Virus record (IMG/VR): IMGVR_UViG_3300048583_000049
Span: 1-21,787 of that record
From: a virus
Length of the DNA stretch: 21,787 bases
Direction: 5' to 3' (one strand)
Below the pieces are notes generated by a model. That model made no database searches and was not told where the DNA came from. It was given only the letters and a program-made list of their open reading frames with translations. Shown here piece by piece: positions 20,027 through 21,787 of this stretch. Numbering within the stretch: the first letter of the stretch is position 1; each line of letters begins with the position of its first letter. The position numbers and the translations under genes were made by a program.

Positions 20027-21492
20027 GCTGAACCTCCGTATGGACCGGCGCCGTATGGGCCGACGCCGTAACCGCTGAGCTCGGTCCATGCGGAGACCGG
20101 GCTCGTTCCGAGCTGAACGCGAAGGACTGGCTCGCCGTCGTCTTTGCGATCCCAGGAATGGATCATACCTTCGACGAAGACCGCCGTTCCGCCACCAAGA
20201 CCTGGTTGCTGCTCGTCGACGCCGTCGATGTTCACAGTGTCGTTAGCCTCAAGCCGCGTGATCATGTCGAACTCTGCTTCACTTGACGGCAAGCTGAGGT
20301 TGACGGTGATGGTGTGCAGCCAGCGCGGTCGCTTCCACCGCTTGATGACGCGGTTGCCGCGAGCTCCAACGCCAACGAGCTCGGAGTAGTAGGTCGTCAC
20401 GCTCGTCTCGTGAATGCCGAACTGCGCCTGCGACGGAAGGTCCTCGACGACGAGCGCAAGCTCGCCACTCGGCGAACCAGTGCTGATGCTGCAGACTGCG
20501 TTGTTTGTCGGCAACCCCGCTGCGCCGCTGCTGGCGTCGATCAACGTCAACGCGAAGACTTGACCAGTGATCGACCGGGCATTCACCACGCCGGTGAGGC
20601 GGCGGGTCTCAACCGGTGACAGCACGTAGACGCCGTTGCCCTCAATGGCGTTGAGCAGGTTGAGACGCTGGTTGGTGCCGTTGTTGTCGACCTCGTGGAT
20701 GCGAAGCGTCTGCGTCGTGAGGTCCCAATACACCTGACCAGCTGCGGGAGGTCCAGCTCCAAGACGCCACTGCCATTCACCGACCGTGCTGCCGTCACTG
20801 TCCTGCGGGAAGCGGCCATAGAGCATCGTGACTCGGTTGACGATCTCCGACTCGGTGTACTCCAACGGCATCTCGACGAGAGCTCGGCGGATCGTGTTCA
20901 CTGGCGGCGGAGCGGTCTCGCGGTACGCAGCTCCAACGTAGCGGACGCCACTCGCGCGCTCCCACACCGTGGAGCCGGTGGTTGAGCCGTGCTCTTGCAG
21001 CGCCTGCAGATACTCGCGGCCGACTGGCAACCACCAACCCTGCTGGCTTGACGGATCGGTCACGCTCTGAAGCGTCACAGGAGGATCTACGCCCGCGTCT
21101 ACGGACGCAGCGAACGCATCGATGAGGTCTTGCACCTGCTGCGCATCCGTGCCAGCAGGAATCCACACGGCGTCTCGCAGGAATGCGCGGTTGCCGCGGT
21201 ACGCCCAGCCAGTCCCAACGATCTGGTAGACCGGCTCGTCGTTGATCGACTGCCAGGACACTTCGCGCGCCGTGACGTCACCACGCCAGACGATGTTGCC
21301 ATCGAGCTCGATCTCGAGGCGGCTACCGCGTTGGAACGTAGGTTCGCCAACGTACTCGAACTGGCAGCCGCCAGGGTCGGGCTGCTGGTCAGGGCGCGAG
21401 CGGCCGTAGCCGTACTCCAACGGCAGCAGCACACGCCAGCTATCGAGGGCGACGCCGTCGACGTAGACGATCGGCAGGTGGAAGACGGTCAC
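20023..21492 (-). CDS. Minor tail protein, tail-tip/baseplate type
   Basis: This 489-aa protein starts with GTG at 21492, overlapping the tape measure stop (GTGA). The opening VFHLPIVYVDGVALDSW, an early WRGDVTAREVSW strand and GWWLPVGREYLQAL fit a tail-tip hub or baseplate protein (gp27-like) that follows the tape measure. The C-terminus ends in a Gly/Tyr repeat (GYGVGPYGAGPYGG), common in actinophage minor tail proteins. It would anchor the tail tip and possibly expose the receptor-binding parts. Confidence 0.75.
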   Translation of the reverse strand: MTVFHLPIVYVDGVALDSWRVLLPLEYGYGRSRPDQQPDPGGCQFEYVGEPTFQRGSRLEIELDGNIVWRGDVTAREVSWQSINDEPVYQIVGTGWAYRGNRAFLRDAVWIPAGTDAQQVQDLIDAFAASVDAGVDPPVTLQSVTDPSSQQGWWLPVGREYLQALQEHGSTTGSTVWERASGVRYVGAAYRETAPPPVNTIRRALVEMPLEYTESEIVNRVTMLYGRFPQDSDGSTVGEWQWRLGAGPPAAGQVYWDLTTQTLRIHEVDNNGTNQRLNLLNAIEGNGVYVLSPVETRRLTGVVNARSITGQVFALTLIDASSGAAGLPTNNAVCSISTGSPSGELALVVEDLPSQAQFGIHETSVTTYYSELVGVGARGNRVIKRWKRPRWLHTITVNLSLPSSEAEFDMITRLEANDTVNIDGVDEQQPGLGGGTAVFVEGMIHSWDRKDDGEPVLRVQLGTSPVSAWTELSGYGVGPYGAGPYGGSA

Positions 21493-21787
21493 AGGACGAT
21501 CCTGGGGCGTCGCGATCCCAGGCGGTTCTCCGTATCAGACAGAACCTGGCGGATGCGGCGACCGGTCGCATCAGGATCGATCGCGCCGTAGACGTTGACG
21601 ACGACGCCGGCTGATGCGGCGCGCGGAGCTGGCGAGCTCATCGCGAACGGCGACGCAACTGGACCAGCTGCTGAGAACGACGCGCCGCCGCCGAATGGGT
21701 TGATGCGGTCGACGATGCCGGACACCGAATCCCACAAGCTCTTGATCCGGTCGATGATGCCCTTGATGAAGTCGAACAGCGACTGGA
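21489..21787 (-). CDS. Tape measure protein, C-terminal end (partial)
   Basis: The frame is open to the window edge; 98 residues are visible. The visible start is not a true start, since the reading continues upstream as an amphipathic helix (FDFIKGIIDRIKSLWDSV). The pattern of IxxIIxxI-type helices, a Gly/Ala-rich segment and a final VVVNVYGAIDPDATGRRIRQ is typical of tape measure C-termini. The protein sets tail length inside the tube. The rest of the gene lies outside the window. Confidence 0.8.
   Translation of the reverse strand, partial: QSLFDFIKGIIDRIKSLWDSVSGIVDRINPFGGGASFSAAGPVASPFAMSSPAPRAASAGVVVNVYGAIDPDATGRRIRQVLSDTENRLGSRRPRIVL

Overview
The window looks like part of the genome of a tailed siphovirus, most likely infecting a high-GC actinobacterium. 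The actinobacterial host is an inference. It rests on the GC-rich sequence, GTG starts, ATGA/GTGA overlaps, and families common in actinophages: an HK97-type head module, an EndoVII-type HNH enzyme, a Cas4-like exonuclease, a DUF2786 protein and a small H/C-rich LxxHLxxxHG protein. Every supported gene lies on the minus strand, so transcription runs from high to low coordinates. I saw no tRNA, integrase, CRISPR array or insertion sequence.

In transcription order: (1) 21787-18153 holds the C-terminus of the tape measure protein, two tail proteins, a 47-aa acidic protein, an endolysin-like gene and a holin-like gene. (2) 18115-14455 holds small accessory genes, several led by a repeated 36-bp element and separated by GC hairpins. 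They include a winged-helix protein, a zinc-finger protein, several genes of unknown function and a DUF2786 protein. (3) 14418-9172 is a tightly overlapped operon-like run. It encodes a SAM methyltransferase, small proteins, a dCMP deaminase, an all-alpha dUTPase/dCTPase-like enzyme, a dNMP kinase, a thymidylate-synthase-family enzyme with a dCMP-type Asp, a Cas4-like nuclease, a mini zinc-ribbon protein and an EndoVII-like HNH nuclease. (4) 9175-5988 is the replication and recombination part: an SSB-like protein, a primase-polymerase/helicase, a 220-bp cluster of GAGAC/GTCTC repeats and a PD-(D/E)XK resolvase-like protein. (5) 6004-1 is the packaging and head module: an HNH domain fused to the large terminase, a small membrane protein, portal, prohead protease, major capsid protein and two connector/tail-completion genes.

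The head module at the left edge should be followed by the major tail protein, tail chaperones and the tape measure start. The tape measure end is at the right edge. This suggests the window is a permuted view of a small genome that lacks only part of the tail module. No separate small terminase and no DNA polymerase are visible. The points most worth checking are the HNH-TerL fusion, the possible cytosine-modification pathway, the GAGAC repeat cluster beside the primase, and the three-copy 36-bp element that can also be read as a conserved leader peptide.
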